Notes under the pieces: generated by a model | What the model was told of the DNA's origin: nothing | What the model saw: only the letters and a program-made list of their open reading frames with translations | Databases searched by the model: none | Made by a program: the position numbers and the translations under genes | DNA from: GCA-2697345 sp049602715 | Lineage (GTDB): Bacteria; Pseudomonadota; Alphaproteobacteria; Rhodobacterales; Rhodobacteraceae | Direction: 5' to 3' | DNA length: 17,304 bases | Assembly (NCBI GenBank): GCA_049602715.1 | Contig: JBMYRX010000041.1 | Span: 1-17,304, forward strand | In this document: piece by piece, positions 1 to 6,733 of the stretch | Position numbering within the stretch: position 1 is the first letter of the stretch | Layout of the letters: each line of letters opens with the position of its first letter

Positions 1-109
1 CTAATACTCAAACATACTATTTATAAATCTAATTGAGAAACAATGCACTAACATTAATATAATATTATTTAAACCTGATTATGGAGGTATATAAAAAACT
101 ATCAATTTT

Positions 110-841
110 CTAATTTTTGTTATTTTTTCTGGTTAGCACTGCTGTGCCATATATTGTCTCAATTATTAGTTTTTTTAATTCATATTTTGTTTTGGAATGT
201 TTTTTATAAAAGAGATTGAATGGGAAACGCGTTTTTTCTTCCATGTCTTTCTTAGAAAAGCCTGCTATTCTTTTGTATTCTCCAAAACACATAATTAACC
301 CTTTCCGTTCCTTTAGAATTGGGACTAACTTAACAGAGGATTTTCTCTTACCATCATATACTTTTAAGTTTAGCTCACAAAGTTTTCCGTTACTAACATC
401 TGAAAGAGTAGCATAAATAGCCGTCAACGGATCAACAGTTCCTTTCTGAGTTCTGGGATCAATGGTCTCTGAATTTGTTTTTCTTGGGGGACTATATAGT
501 CGGATCTGTGGTATACCCAGTTCGTAAGATAGTGAAGCTGTAGATTTTTCCCCTTTTTTATCTCTATATTCAACATAGCTTTTTGGTATAAAGTTTGACT
601 CTTGAATTTGACCTGTTGTTTTTGCGGTATACTCTTGTTTGTTTAATAATCTAAAAACTCCACCGCTTTTAATAGCTCCCTCTACGGAATAAATACCTTG
701 ATCTTGAATGCCAGAAAAGGATAGGTTTCCTACATAAACCCCTTTAATTTTAAGTGAAAAATTTGCCTTATTACTTTCAGAAGAATTTGCCAGCGCTGAG
801 TTGAGTAAAGTGAATATAAAAAATGTCCAAATAAAACGCAT
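110..841 (-). CDS. DUF3108 family exported protein
   Basis: Predicted 243-residue exported protein of unknown function. Residues 1-18 form a signal peptide: a short basic start, a hydrophobic core (FIWTFFIFTLL) and an ALA cleavage site. The rest is hydrophilic and looks periplasmic. The family is recognised from the central block GTVDPLTAIYATL (about 134-146) followed by KVYDGKRKS (about 160-168), which match the conserved core of DUF3108 proteins. Cys155 and Cys185 are the only cysteines and could form a disulfide in the periplasm (inference). In Rhodobacterales a DUF3108 gene often lies near rpmB; here meaB sits between them. The ATG at 841 has only a weak GGAAC upstream. The gene is divergent from meaB across a 90-bp spacer. 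No biochemical role is established for the family, so none is assigned. Confidence 0.85.
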   Translation of the reverse strand: MRFIWTFFIFTLLNSALANSSESNKANFSLKIKGVYVGNLSFSGIQDQGIYSVEGAIKSGGVFRLLNKQEYTAKTTGQIQESNFIPKSYVEYRDKKGEKSTASLSYELGIPQIRLYSPPRKTNSETIDPRTQKGTVDPLTAIYATLSDVSNGKLCELNLKVYDGKRKSSVKLVPILKERKGLIMCFGEYKRIAGFSKKDMEEKTRFPFNLFYKKHSKTKYELKKLIIETIYGTAVLTRKNNKN

Positions 842-853
842 TAATTAGTTCCG

Positions 854-883
854 TTGCAAATCATAATCATTCTGTAGCATAAT
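854..883 (+). promoter_or_regulatory. candidate sigma-70 promoter for meaB
   Basis: TTGCAA (854-859) and CATAAT (878-883) are separated by 18 bp and match the -35 and -10 consensus at 4/6 and 5/6 positions. Transcription would start near 890, about 40 bases before the meaB start. This is the best hexamer pair I found in the 842-931 divergent spacer. It rests on pattern alone. Confidence 0.4.
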
Positions 884-931
884 AAGTTAGTGAATTTAAA
901 AATTACAATCTTAATATGAAAGATACAAGTT

Positions 932-1912
932 TTGAAAGCTATTAAAGAACTCGCAAAAAAAGTATTAAATAATGACCGACTATCTGTGGCAAAAGCGATA
1001 ACTTTAGTAGAAAGTTCACGGTTAGATCATAGAGAAAAAGCCGTTGAATTAATTAGTTTACTGTCTGGTTCTGGTAATGAAGCCCTAAAGATTGGTCTGT
1101 CAGGAACTCCTGGTGTTGGTAAATCAACATTCATTGAAAGCTTTGGCTTAAAATTAGTTGAATTGGGTTTAAGTGTTGCGGTCTTAGCTGTTGACCCAAG
1201 CTCTGTTCGATCTGGAGGTTCAATTTTAGGGGATAAAACTAGAATGGAACTTCTGAGTCGAAAATCACTGGCTTTTATCAGGCCGTCGCCGTCATTAAGT
1301 AGTTTAGGTGGTGTCTCTCTTAGGACGCGTGAGTCAATAGCTATATGCGAGGCTGCCGGTTTTGATATTATTATAGTTGAAACTGTTGGTGTTGGTCAGT
1401 CAGAGGTTATGGTTTCACAGATGTCAGACATATTTGTCCTTTTATTATCCCCGGGTGGGGGAGATGAGTTGCAAGGTGTTAAAAGAGGAATTATGGAGAT
1501 TGCTGACCTAATCGTTGTCAATAAAGCTGATGGTGATCTATTGCCTGCGGCTAAGAGAACACAAGCTGATTATATTAGTGCCTTGGGATTATTTAAAACT
1601 CGAGTAGAGGATTGTGAGGGTTTTCCAAAAGTCTCTTTAGTTTCGTCAATCCTAGGAGTTGGTGTCGACAGCGTTTTGAAAGATATAGAAAAACTGACAA
1701 AGTGGAGAAAAGACCATGGCTATTGGCATGAGAAACGAAAAGCTCAGGCTGTCTACTGGTTTAAAGATGAGGTTCAAAATAGTATTACTGGTAAATTTTT
1801 CAATAAACCCGGTGTTAAAGCTGAATTAGAAACGTTATCAGAAAAGGTTTCTCGTAATGAGTTATCGCCAGATCTAGCCGCTAGACAGTTAATTGACCAA
1901 TTCTGGAAATAA
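932..1912 (+). CDS. meaB: MeaB/ArgK family G3E GTPase, methylmalonyl-CoA mutase chaperone
   Basis: P-loop GTPase of the MeaB/ArgK (MMAA) family. It protects and reloads adenosylcobalamin in methylmalonyl-CoA mutase and sometimes related mutases; it is cytoplasmic. Visible motifs are Walker A GTPGVGKST (58-66), AVDPSSVRSGGSILGDKTRM (86-105, conserved in the family), the switch/Walker B segment VETVGVGQSE (149-158) and the guanine-specificity motif NKAD (197-200). At 326 residues it is full length. The start is a TTG: an in-frame TGA lies at 917-919 and no ATG or GTG occurs between it and the conserved N-terminus. The ATG at 916 is out of frame and stops after nine codons. A weak GAAAG at 918-922 may serve as ribosome binding site. 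No mutase gene is in the window, so the partner must be encoded elsewhere. The old ArgK 'transport kinase' name for this family is considered wrong. Confidence 0.93.
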   Translation: MKAIKELAKKVLNNDRLSVAKAITLVESSRLDHREKAVELISLLSGSGNEALKIGLSGTPGVGKSTFIESFGLKLVELGLSVAVLAVDPSSVRSGGSILGDKTRMELLSRKSLAFIRPSPSLSSLGGVSLRTRESIAICEAAGFDIIIVETVGVGQSEVMVSQMSDIFVLLLSPGGGDELQGVKRGIMEIADLIVVNKADGDLLPAAKRTQADYISALGLFKTRVEDCEGFPKVSLVSSILGVGVDSVLKDIEKLTKWRKDHGYWHEKRKAQAVYWFKDEVQNSITGKFFNKPGVKAELETLSEKVSRNELSPDLAARQLIDQFWK

Positions 1913-1923
1913 AACTCATCATC

Positions 1924-1940
1924 AGGGGTCTTTGATCCCT
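1924..1940 (+). other. short hairpin in the meaB-rpmB gap
   Basis: AGGGGTC and GATCCCT form a 7-bp stem (one G-U pair) around a TTT loop, 11 bases after the meaB stop. No U tract follows, so it is not a canonical intrinsic terminator. The last base of the stem is the first base of the proposed rpmB -35 element. Confidence 0.35.
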
Positions 1941-1968
1941 TGACGAATTTGTCTTCTGCTAGTATCTG
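1940..1968 (+). promoter_or_regulatory. candidate promoter for rpmB
   Basis: TTGACG (1940-1945) matches the -35 consensus at 5/6. After 17 bp comes TATCTG (1963-1968), a weak -10 matching at 3/6. A strong TTGAC with a poor -10 is common in alphaproteobacterial housekeeping promoters. The start site would be near 1975, giving rpmB a leader of about 40 bases that contains its AGGA ribosome binding site. Confidence 0.4.
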
Positions 1969-2014
1969 ACTGCTCTAATTAAACTTAAATTAAAATTTTG
2001 TGATAGGAAAGACT

Positions 2015-2305
2015 ATGTCGCGCGTATGTGAATTTACTTCAAAAGGACCAATGTCTGGTAATAATGTTAGTCACGCAAATAACAGGACCCGCAGACGGTT
2101 TTTACCTAATTTAAATGATGTAACGTTGGTTTCTGAAACATTGGGCCGTTCATTTAAATTTAGAATATCTGCGGCAGCCTTAAGGACAGTAGATCACAGA
2201 GGCGGCTTAGATGGGTTTATGTCCAAAGCTAAGCCTGAAGTTTTGTCATCAAAGGCATTAAAAATCAAGAGAGATATTGAAAAAGCAAAACAGGTAGCTT
2301 CGTAA
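2015..2305 (+). CDS. rpmB: 50S ribosomal protein L28
   Basis: Large-subunit ribosomal protein bL28, 96 residues. It opens with MSRVCEFTSKGPMSGNNVSH, followed by ANNRTRRRFLPNL and SFKFRISAAALRTVDHRGGLD. These are the hallmark segments of the alphaproteobacterial form. Only one cysteine (Cys5) remains, so this is the zinc-free type that has lost the CxxC pairs. I chose the ATG at 2015 because AGGA (2005-2008) sits 6 bases upstream and MSR is the usual N-terminus; the GTG at 2000 would add five non-conserved residues. The C-terminus (KALKIKRDIEKAKQ) is the usual basic helix. No partner such as rpmG is adjacent. Confidence 0.97.
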   Translation: MSRVCEFTSKGPMSGNNVSHANNRTRRRFLPNLNDVTLVSETLGRSFKFRISAAALRTVDHRGGLDGFMSKAKPEVLSSKALKIKRDIEKAKQVAS

Positions 2306-2340
2306 GCATAACGTTACTGATCAGAATTATTCGGCTTGAT

Positions 2341-2775
2341 ATGAAAAATTATTGTAAGTTTATCCTTATATTTTTATTAAGCTTTTGCTGTTTCCCTGCT
2401 TTAGCAGATATTCATTTCATAAATCCATCCATCAAAGTTTCTAGCGGTATGGGTAAGGCAGCAGCAATTTTTATGACGATAAAAAACGATACTGATGCCT
2501 CAGATCGATTAATGTCGGTTACTACAAAAAGTGCAAAGAAAGCTATGTTTCACGATACGATAGTATCATCCAATGGTGTCGTAAAAATGAAGCACATCAT
2601 GATGGGTCTTGAGATCGGTGTGGGAGAAGAAATTATTCTCAAGTCAGGTGGAAAACATATAATGCTGATGGGTTTAACTGAAAAACTGAAAAATGGAAGT
2701 TTAGTAAAGTTGGTGTTAAAATTTAAAAACGCAGGAGATTTAGAGACCACTGTCGTCGTAGGAGATAATAACTAG
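2341..2775 (+). CDS. PCu(A)C-type periplasmic copper chaperone
   Basis: Exported 144-residue protein of the PCu(A)C (DUF461/YcnI-like cupredoxin) family. The family carries Cu(I) in the periplasm and helps metallate the CuA/CuB centres of cytochrome c oxidase. Residues 1-22 are a signal peptide (hydrophobic FILIFLLSFCCF, cleavage after ALA). The copper-binding pattern is present: FHD, then a Met 12 residues after that His in KMKH, then GGKHIMLMG near residues 103-111. The Met-to-His spacing is 22 rather than the textbook 21, a one-residue loop insertion. It lies 35 bases after rpmB and could be co-transcribed with it; no SCO1, cox or other copper gene is in the window. No convincing Shine-Dalgarno precedes the ATG. 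The family call is firm; the specific oxidase target is inferred from family knowledge. Confidence 0.88.
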   Translation: MKNYCKFILIFLLSFCCFPALADIHFINPSIKVSSGMGKAAAIFMTIKNDTDASDRLMSVTTKSAKKAMFHDTIVSSNGVVKMKHIMMGLEIGVGEEIILKSGGKHIMLMGLTEKLKNGSLVKLVLKFKNAGDLETTVVVGDNN

Positions 2776-2857
2776 TAAATTTTATTTGGGTAATCTAATC
2801 CCGACTTCAATAATTCTGCGTTAATGTCTCTAATTTTCCAAAAAACAAACTGAGGGC

Positions 2858-2886
2858 TTGACCCTAGCTATAGCATATCTCATATC
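2858..2886 (+). promoter_or_regulatory. candidate promoter for lepA, placed for a near-leaderless transcript
   Basis: TTGACC (2858-2863, 5/6 to the -35 consensus) is followed after 17 bp by CATATC (2881-2886, 3/6 to the -10). With normal geometry transcription would begin near 2892-2895, and the lepA ATG is at 2895. No purine-rich ribosome binding site lies in front of that ATG. The -10 is weak, so confidence is limited. Confidence 0.35.
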
Positions 2887-2894
2887 CGTAATTA

Positions 2895-4694
2895 ATGACA
2901 GACTTATCAAAAATCAGAAATTTTTCCATAGTTGCGCATATAGATCATGGAAAGTCTACACTAGCTGACAGACTTATTCAGGAGACTGGTACAGTCAGTC
3001 AAAGGGATATGAAAGAACAGCTCCTGGATACAATGGATATCGAACGAGAGCGTGGAATTACGATAAAAGCCAACACTGTTCGGTTAGATTATTTGGCTGA
3101 TGACGGTCATAAATACATTCTAAATTTGATTGATACACCAGGTCATGTTGATTTTGCTTATGAAGTTAGTCGATCTATGAAGGCCGTTGAAGGATCATTG
3201 CTAGTTGTTGATAGCACGCAAGGAGTTGAGGCTCAGACATTAGCTAACGTTTATCAGGCGATAGATGCGGATCACGAAATAATACCGGTCTTAAATAAGA
3301 TTGATCTGCCGGCAAGTGATTGTGATAGAGTCGCTGACCAAATTGAAGATGTAATCGGGATAGATGCCTCGGGTGCAATTTTTGTTTCGGCTAAGACTGG
3401 TCAAGGTATAAATGAAACTCTAGAGGCCATAGTTTCTTTATTGCCTCCGCCAGTAGGCGATAAAAGCGCTCCATTGAAAGCGATGTTGGTGGACTCCTGG
3501 TATGATGCCTATCTAGGTGTAATTGTATTGGTGCGGGTTATCGATGGAGCTTTAAAAAAAGGTGATAAAGTTAAAATGATGTCAAATAATTCGTTTCACA
3601 GCGTCGAACGGGTAGGTGTTTTTCGTCCTGATATGGAGACTATTGACGAGTTGGGCCCAGGAGAAATTGGTTTTATCACGGCATCCATAAAGCAAGTCAG
3701 AGATACTAGAGTCGGAGATACAATTACTCACGATCGAAATGGGGCTGTTAAAGCGTTAGATGGTTTTAAGCCGTCTCAACCAGTTGTATTTTGTGGTTTG
3801 TTTCCAATAGACTCTTCGCAATTTGAAGATTTAAGAGACTCAATAGACAAACTTTCACTGAATGATGCATCGTTTTCTCACGAGATGGAGACATCGGCTG
3901 CATTAGGATTTGGTTTTAGATGTGGATTTTTAGGTTTATTGCACCTCGAGGTTGTTCGCGATCGTATTGAAAGAGAATTTGATATTGAACTTATTACTAC
4001 AGCGCCGTCTGTAATTTATCATATATTTATGCGGGATGGTGAATTTATAGAATTGCATAACCCAGCCGATATGCCCGACCTTACGCATGTCGATCATATG
4101 GAGGAGCCACGCATTAAAGCTACGATACTCGTACCAGATGATTATTTGGGGGATGTTTTGAAGTTATGCCAAGATCGAAGAGGTATCCAGTTAGAACTTA
4201 CCTATGCAGGTTCACGGGCTATGGTCGTATATGATTTACCACTTAATGAAGTGGTTTTTGATTTTTATGATCGGTTAAAAAGTTTAACAAAAGGTTACGC
4301 CTCTTTCGATTATCAAATGCTGGAGTATAGAGAAGATAATCTAGTTAAAATGCAAATTTTAGTAAATGATGAACCTGTCGACGCGTTAAGTACAATGGTG
4401 CATCGGGATCGAGCCGAACAAAGGGGTCGATCTATGTGTGAAAAGCTTAAAGATCTAATACCTAGGCACATGTTTAAAATTCCAATTCAAGCTGCAATTG
4501 GTGGTCGTATTGTTGCTAGAGAAACATTGGCGGCGATGCGTAAGGATGTGACTGCGAAATGCTACGGTGGGGATGTAACTCGAAAGAAAAAGCTATTAGA
4601 GAAACAAAAAGCTGGTAAAAAGAAAATGAGACAATTCGGTAAAGTTAACATCCCACAAGAAGCTTTTATTTCAGCGCTTAAAATGGATGGGTGA
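2895..4694 (+). CDS. lepA: Elongation factor 4 (LepA), ribosomal back-translocase GTPase
   Basis: Translational GTPase EF4, 599 residues, the usual length. G-domain motifs are AHIDHGKST (14-22), RGITIK (53-58), DTPGH (80-84) and NKID (134-137), followed by EF-G-like beta-barrel and alpha/beta domains. The LepA-specific C-terminal domain is clear near the end: GGDVTRKKKLLEKQKAGKK, then MRQFGKVNIPQEAF. This tail separates LepA from EF-G and other translational GTPases. The family acts on ribosomes with mispositioned tRNAs or during initiation. The MTDLSKIRNF start matches family N-termini. Its immediate upstream sequence lacks a Shine-Dalgarno element. The upstream neighbour ends 119 bases away and the downstream gene is convergent, so lepA is probably monocistronic. 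Confidence 0.98.
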   Translation: MTDLSKIRNFSIVAHIDHGKSTLADRLIQETGTVSQRDMKEQLLDTMDIERERGITIKANTVRLDYLADDGHKYILNLIDTPGHVDFAYEVSRSMKAVEGSLLVVDSTQGVEAQTLANVYQAIDADHEIIPVLNKIDLPASDCDRVADQIEDVIGIDASGAIFVSAKTGQGINETLEAIVSLLPPPVGDKSAPLKAMLVDSWYDAYLGVIVLVRVIDGALKKGDKVKMMSNNSFHSVERVGVFRPDMETIDELGPGEIGFITASIKQVRDTRVGDTITHDRNGAVKALDGFKPSQPVVFCGLFPIDSSQFEDLRDSIDKLSLNDASFSHEMETSAALGFGFRCGFLGLLHLEVVRDRIEREFDIELITTAPSVIYHIFMRDGEFIELHNPADMPDLTHVDHMEEPRIKATILVPDDYLGDVLKLCQDRRGIQLELTYAGSRAMVVYDLPLNEVVFDFYDRLKSLTKGYASFDYQMLEYREDNLVKMQILVNDEPVDALSTMVHRDRAEQRGRSMCEKLKDLIPRHMFKIPIQAAIGGRIVARETLAAMRKDVTAKCYGGDVTRKKKLLEKQKAGKKKMRQFGKVNIPQEAFISALKMDG

Positions 4695-4711
4695 TTTAAC
4701 AAAGTCCTATT

Positions 4712-5458
4712 TTACTGGGAATTAAGAAAATTTATAATTTTACTTTTAAATTCTGTGGGTTTTTCCGAATGCAACCAATGACCCGCACCTTTAACAGTTT
4801 CAAAATTACAATTAGAAAAAAATTTCTTTATAATTCTATCATGAGATTTACTAGTGTATTTTGAGCGTTCTCCTCTTATGAAAAGACTATCCCCATAAAA
4901 CTTAGAACTAAATTCTGGGAATTTACTTATTTTGTCAGACTCTTTTTTAAGAACTGTTAAGTTGAACTCCCACTTTTTCTCTTTCATGTTAATCGATTGG
5001 GCTAAGAAGGCCCTAAGATCAGGGTCAATAGAGTTCATCTGTTCAATAGCGTCTTTGCGACTCGAGATATTATTTAGATCAAGAGATAATAAGGCCTCCA
5101 TTATAGAAACTTGAGTATACTCATAATTAGTCGGAGATATATCAGCGATTACCAACCTATTTACTAAGTTTGGATTTGTTAATGATAAAGCCATCGCAGT
5201 TTTCCCGCCCATTGAATGCCCGAGGACATCTACTTTTTCATCTAATATCTCGCTGAGATCTTGAGCCATATCTTCATAGCTATGGGTGGATAGCCAAGGG
5301 CTTTTACCATGATTTCTTTGATCGAAGCAAATTACCTGTCTATCCTCAGATAATAATTTAGCCATAGAGGCCCAGTTTCTTGCAGACCCGAAGAGACCAT
5401 GTAAAATTATCAACGATGGTTTTTCTGTTTTTTCACCAAAAAAAATAGTATTTAACAA
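4712..5458 (-). CDS. YbfF/ABHD11-like alpha/beta hydrolase (esterase)
   Basis: Single-domain alpha/beta-fold hydrolase of about 248 residues, predicted cytoplasmic. Seen directly, numbering from the chosen start: the oxyanion-hole segment HGLFGSARNW (20-29), the DQRNHGKSPW strand-turn (46-55), the nucleophile elbow GHSMGG with Ser82, ADISP with Asp106, and GAGHWLH with His227. Ser/Asp/His at these places agree with the triad of E. coli YbfF. The family hydrolyses small acyl esters and some acyl-CoA or malonyl-CoA substrates; the native substrate here is unknown. I place the start at TTG 5458 because GGGAAG lies 7 bases upstream and MLNTIxxG is a common N-terminus in the family. A TTG at 5488 would add ten residues (total 258) but has no ribosome binding site. 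The gene converges on lepA with a 17-bp gap and is divergent from the next gene. Confidence 0.85.
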   Translation of the reverse strand: MLNTIFFGEKTEKPSLIILHGLFGSARNWASMAKLLSEDRQVICFDQRNHGKSPWLSTHSYEDMAQDLSEILDEKVDVLGHSMGGKTAMALSLTNPNLVNRLVIADISPTNYEYTQVSIMEALLSLDLNNISSRKDAIEQMNSIDPDLRAFLAQSINMKEKKWEFNLTVLKKESDKISKFPEFSSKFYGDSLFIRGERSKYTSKSHDRIIKKFFSNCNFETVKGAGHWLHSEKPTEFKSKIINFLNSQ

Positions 5459-5655
5459 TTTTTTTCTTCCCAATAATTTACTTTCCAAGCTGTTGTATAA
5501 TGTTTTTTTTGCATTGTGTAAAAATTTTTGCTCGATTTTTGAGTTAATAACAGGTTTTTTGTCGTAAATGATAAGGTATGTCGTCGTTCTTTTAGAAGAA
5601 GTTTTAATAGGTTTGGTAGCTGATAAAGTAACTTTGTATTTGAAAGGTTAAATGA

Positions 5656-6612
5656 ATGCGTATTGGCTTTATAGGACTTGGGAATGTAGGTGGAAAACTA
5701 GCGAATAGTATTTTAAGAAATGGCTTTGAACTAATTGTAAGAGATCTAAATACTCAACTAGTTAACCAATTTATAGAAAAGGGTGCAAAAACCGCTAAAA
5801 CAGCTGCTGAAGTGGCTTTAAATTCAGATGTTATAATAACTTGTTTGCCACACCCATCCATATCTTCCGAAGTAATGGAAACAGAGGGGGGTATTTTAAG
5901 TGGCTTGTCTGAAGGAAAGATTTGGTTAGAGATGTCAACCACCGATGAGGCAGAAGTTAAGAGGTTAGGCAAGAAAGTAATTGGCCTAGGCGCAGAAGCT
6001 GTAGACTGTCCAGTCTCTGGAGGATGTCACCGTGCAGCAACTGGAAATATATCAATTTTCGCTGGCTGTGAAAGGAGTACTTTTGATAAGGTTTTACCAC
6101 TCCTTTCAACTATTGGACGACGTATTTTACATACTGGAAATTTGGGGTCTGCAAGCGTTCTAAAGGTTCTAACAAATTATCTTGCTACTGCTAACCTGTT
6201 GACGTGTGCAGAGGCTTTAACAGTTGCAAAAGGTGCGGGCATGGACTTGGGTACTGCATTTGAAGCAATAAGAATTTCTTCGGGTAATTCGTTTGTTCAT
6301 GAGACAGAAAGCCAAGTTATTTTAAATGGCTCAAGAGATATATCATTCACGATGGGTTTGGTTCATAAAGATATATCACTGTTTCAAAAAATCGCGGAGG
6401 ACTCGAACGTTCAGCTTGAAATAAACCCACTCATGATTTCGATTTTTAAAGACGGAATTTCTCGTTATGGCCCGAACGAGTTTTCACCAAATATTATTAA
6501 ACGATTAGAGGAGAGCACTGGTTTAAATATTAGAGCTCCTGGATTTCCTGACGAGATGATTGATGATGAGCCAGAGGAAAGAGGGTATGAAGTTAAACCA
6601 AATTTAAGATAA
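5656..6612 (+). CDS. Beta-hydroxyacid dehydrogenase (3-hydroxyisobutyrate dehydrogenase-like), NAD(P)-dependent
   Basis: 318-residue oxidoreductase of the beta-hydroxyacid dehydrogenase family (3-hydroxyisobutyrate, tartronate semialdehyde, 6-phosphogluconate dehydrogenases). The N-terminal Rossmann domain has GFIGLGNVG (4-12). The strand ending in Asp30 (VRDLN) suggests NAD+ rather than NADP+ (inference). The substrate motif DCPVSGG is at 117-123, the catalytic Lys is Lys170 in KVLTN with Asn174, and VHKD is at 236-239. A hydrophilic, acidic C-terminal tail follows about residue 290. AAAGG (5643-5647) precedes the ATG by 8 bases. It lies 121 bp ahead of the sarcosine oxidase operon on the same strand. 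That may be functional or chance; the gap contains a very A+T-rich block. The family is sure, the substrate is not. Confidence 0.88.
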   Translation: MRIGFIGLGNVGGKLANSILRNGFELIVRDLNTQLVNQFIEKGAKTAKTAAEVALNSDVIITCLPHPSISSEVMETEGGILSGLSEGKIWLEMSTTDEAEVKRLGKKVIGLGAEAVDCPVSGGCHRAATGNISIFAGCERSTFDKVLPLLSTIGRRILHTGNLGSASVLKVLTNYLATANLLTCAEALTVAKGAGMDLGTAFEAIRISSGNSFVHETESQVILNGSRDISFTMGLVHKDISLFQKIAEDSNVQLEINPLMISIFKDGISRYGPNEFSPNIIKRLEESTGLNIRAPGFPDEMIDDEPEERGYEVKPNLR

Positions 6613-6631
6613 GTTATAAGTATTCTTCCGT

Positions 6632-6668
6632 ATTTAATATATTTAATATATATTTTTAATAAATAATG
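6632..6668 (+). other. A+T-only block upstream of the sox operon
   Basis: Almost pure A/T sequence with TTTAATATAT repeated in tandem. Its position, 65-100 bases before soxB, fits an UP-element or intergenic promoter region. A poor hexamer pair, TTGTAA (6679-6684) and TATCTG (6703-6708, 18-bp spacer), lies between it and soxB. No intrinsic terminator for the preceding gene was found. Confidence 0.25.
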
Positions 6669-6733
6669 TAATTCAAGCTTGTAAAGACCATTTTTTCTTG
6701 GTTATCTGTTTGGGTGACTAGGAGATTTTATTA

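Noticed and set aside
81..113. GGAGGT (83-88) and an ATG at 81 on the plus strand in the gene-free first 109 bases.
   Set aside because: The ATG opens only a 10-codon frame that runs into the minus-strand gene, and the GGAGGT has no start codon at a useful distance. No gene is supported.
4695..4730. Small inverted repeat (TCCTA/TGGGA) between the convergent lepA and hydrolase genes, considered as a bidirectional terminator.
   Set aside because: The stem is only 5 bp with a wobble pair and no U tract on either strand.
5496..5501. Perfect TATAAT in the gap between the hydrolase and dehydrogenase genes.
   Set aside because: No acceptable -35 lies 16-18 bp upstream and no TG extension is present; such a hexamer is expected by chance in this base composition.
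6613..6733. The sox upstream gap, inspected for a glycine riboswitch or other structured RNA.
   Set aside because: It is too short and A+T-rich, with no conserved glycine-aptamer core or paired helices that I could see.
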